Below are positions 62,573 to 64,000 of a stretch of 64,000 nt of DNA, one piece after another. Every line of letters starts with the position of its first letter. Position 1 is the first letter of the stretch. A program made the translations under genes and the position numbers. Source of the DNA: Thermococcus sp. CX2 (GTDB lineage Archaea; Methanobacteriota_B; Thermococci; Thermococcales; Thermococcaceae); assembly GCF_012027555.1 (NCBI RefSeq), contig NZ_SNUQ01000001.1, positions 248,001 through 312,000 of the forward strand. The letters are read 5' to 3'. Under the pieces are notes generated by a model. That model searched no databases, was not told the origin of the DNA, and saw nothing but the letters and a program-made list of their open reading frames with translations.

Positions 62573-64000
62573 CTTCACTCCTCCTCTCACATTCGGTGAT
62601 TTTCTCCAGAAGTTTTTCATGGATGCATTCTCTACCAGCTTCAGATGGATAAGGATACATCGAATAGCATTCAAGGATGATTTTAGATGCATTAACTATT
62701 ATTAGGTTATCGTATTCACTCTTTTTGAGATACGTTATGTCTTTGTTATAACTCGGCCTCGTGGACTCAATTAGGATAATCGTTTTATTGTCTATGTATG
62801 TTGAGTTAAATGGAGTTACTATATAGTAAGTATCCAGCCTGTTAGCTAAATGAGGAAACAGCTCATTATGAGTCGATATTGGGCATTGACTTTGTTGAAG
62901 ATATTCAACTATCTCGTCAATTACGCCGAAATATGAGTTTCCAACTCTCCACATATAAAGTAGTTGGGTAATCCTATATCCAGACACATAGTCGGTGTCA
63001 ATTACATGAAACGCCGGAGAAAAAAGTAACATTGTCAAGAATGGAATCACTAAAATTTTTTTCAGAGTTACAGAGTATGTATTTGTAAAATCTCTATAGG
63101 CAACCTTGATGGTTATTGCTTCCAAATCTTTCAATCCATAGACGATCATTATAAACAACAATGGAATTAACATGTATGGGTATTGATATCCAATCATCAT
63201 TTGGTAATCGTTGTTAGACAATATATTTTCGAGCCATAGTGGCAACGTAGCTAGGAATAACCTTGGTTTTAACAGGGGCAAAAAACCAAGGGACGTGAGG
63301 ATTACCAAGATATATCCTAATACTAGCTTTCCATTGATATTAATATGGAAGTAGTACACCTCACCAAGTTTATTATCTGAGAAGTAGGGGTATCCCATAG
63401 GATTAAACATTGGCACTACTACAAACATGCTAATTAATATCCACAGGATGCCTATAGATATAAGCACTGTTGGCATTTTCTTTGTTTTGAGGATTTTAGT
63501 CCAATTTCGGATGTTTAGAAGATCCCTAACAGTATAATCCCCAAAAATATACACCAAGCCCAAACTTATTAATGCCAAACCCGCATCTTCCTTCACGGTA
63601 AGAATTACCAGTGCAGATAATAGGGCTCTGAAATACTCATGTTTCTCAAGGTAATAAGCTGTCAGAAAGATAAAAGGAACCGCAAGGCTAACTGGGTGAA
63701 AATTGAACCTATTAATCCCGTGTACTGCAGGATTCATAAGATATAGAAGGACAACAAAGGTAGCTTTCTTCTCGTCATTCGTTACGAGATAAGCAAACTT
63801 AAACAACGGATAAGCTGCAAGACCCAAGGCGGAGGTCTGAATAATCAGGAGAGTCTCAGCGTATGGAAATAACTTATACAATGGAACAAGAAGAAGTAGT
63901 ATGGGCTGATTATGTGTACCGAAGTGGGAGTACACTCCCAAATCCTGCCATTCTCCGGTATTAAACAATAAACCTTGATTATGAGCAGTTGTCCAGAGTG
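62565..64000 (-). CDS. DUF2079-like polytopic membrane protein (N-terminus outside window)
   Basis: At least 478 residues; the frame runs past the right edge (reading LWTTAHNQGLLFNTGEWQDLG), so the true start is not visible and the internal Met at 63968 is not the start. The motif THNQPILLLLVPLYKLFPYAETLLIIQTSALGLAAYPLFK, about ten helices and a soluble end match DUF2079 proteins as I remember them. These resemble glycosyltransferases of the GT-C group with an acidic site in the first loop, here off-window. It is co-transcribed with the GT39-like gene, which supports a surface glycan role. Confidence 0.72.
   Translation of the reverse strand, partial: LWTTAHNQGLLFNTGEWQDLGVYSHFGTHNQPILLLLVPLYKLFPYAETLLIIQTSALGLAAYPLFKFAYLVTNDEKKATFVVLLYLMNPAVHGINRFNFHPVSLAVPFIFLTAYYLEKHEYFRALLSALVILTVKEDAGLALISLGLVYIFGDYTVRDLLNIRNWTKILKTKKMPTVLISIGILWILISMFVVVPMFNPMGYPYFSDNKLGEVYYFHININGKLVLGYILVILTSLGFLPLLKPRLFLATLPLWLENILSNNDYQMMIGYQYPYMLIPLLFIMIVYGLKDLEAITIKVAYRDFTNTYSVTLKKILVIPFLTMLLFSPAFHVIDTDYVSGYRITQLLYMWRVGNSYFGVIDEIVEYLQQSQCPISTHNELFPHLANRLDTYYIVTPFNSTYIDNKTIILIESTRPSYNKDITYLKKSEYDNLIIVNASKIILECYSMYPYPSEAGRECIHEKLLEKITECERRSEDG

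Noticed and set aside
1-64000. CRISPR arrays, rRNA genes, complete insertion sequences, replication origin
   Set aside because: I saw no regularly spaced repeats, rRNA, intact transposase or Cdc6/ORB cluster while reading.

Overview
The window comes from a hyperthermophilic euryarchaeon of the order Thermococcales, most probably a Thermococcus. The evidence is an archaeal ProS with a zinc-binding C-terminus ending in tyrosine, a cytosolic NADP-linked sulfhydrogenase (hydBGDA), a membrane-anchored archaeal Lon, GAN nuclease, KEOPS Pcc1, CTP-dependent riboflavin kinase, phosphomevalonate dehydratase, class III (QxxxE) pilins, TATA boxes, GGTGA-type ribosome binding sites and box-type guide RNAs. 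The order uS15-GAN-Pcc1-eS1 next to phosphomevalonate dehydratase is, from memory, the gene order of T. kodakarensis. Genes are dense, many overlap by ATGA, and most start about 6 nt after a GGTG-type site.

Layout. 1-5.7 kb: secreted and membrane proteins, a TauE-type exporter, an M42 aminopeptidase and a 2-hydroxyacid dehydrogenase. 5.8-14.4 kb: proS, a secreted helical protein, carbamoyltransferase, aromatic aminotransferase, phosphoesterase, HtpX, AK6-like kinase and archaeal AdoMet synthetase. 14.5-22.5 kb: a GC-rich double H/ACA RNA, translin, endonuclease V, riboflavin kinase/regulator, PRC-barrel protein, RCK-DHH phosphodiesterase, a large unknown protein, a C/D RNA, an EamA transporter, a second double H/ACA RNA and an HTH-CBS regulator. 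22.7-25.5 kb: two surface proteins with Thr-rich linkers, a mini membrane protein and a probable TnpB tail remnant.

25.6-41.6 kb is a hydrogen-metabolism region. Fe-alcohol dehydrogenase and a nine-gene formate-hydrogenlyase-like membrane [NiFe] hydrogenase operon lie on the minus strand. Diverging from them are hydBGDA and a maturation protease. The membrane operon has two antiporter-like subunits, an NuoH-like subunit, a HycE-type fused large subunit with both CxxC motifs, two ferredoxins, a small subunit, an unknown small protein and a GltD-like flavoprotein. No formate dehydrogenase, CO dehydrogenase or Mrp module is present. Exact matches to the SurR motif GTTn3AACn5GTT lie upstream of this operon and of the alcohol dehydrogenase. 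This suggests one sulfur/redox-responsive control of H2 production, NADPH-H2 exchange and alcohol formation.

41.7-53.9 kb is housekeeping: SufBC, Lon, a DUF2666-like protein, RidA, JAMM peptidase, ArsR- and Lrp-type regulators, MazG-like protein, DUF92 protein, THUMP-SPOUT protein and the eS1/Pcc1/GAN/uS15 cluster. Two further C/D guide RNAs lie here. 53.9-56.2 kb looks like an accessory insert: a pilin-like lamin-tail protein, non-coding debris, initiator tRNA-Met and two AT-rich secreted proteins. 56.3-59.2 kb holds phosphomevalonate dehydratase and a site-2 protease. 59.2-60.3 kb has a regulator divergent from two class III pilins across a 16-bp perfect palindrome. 60.3-64 kb, visibly AT-rich, holds two large membrane proteins: a GT39-like glycosyltransferase and a DUF2079-like protein cut by the window edge.

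The most novel items are the hydrogenase operon without a formate or CO module, its SurR-type sites, five guide-RNA genes, the pilin-signal/lamin-tail fusion and the TnpB/omegaRNA-like remnant. All calls are from reading the sequence; no database search was made.
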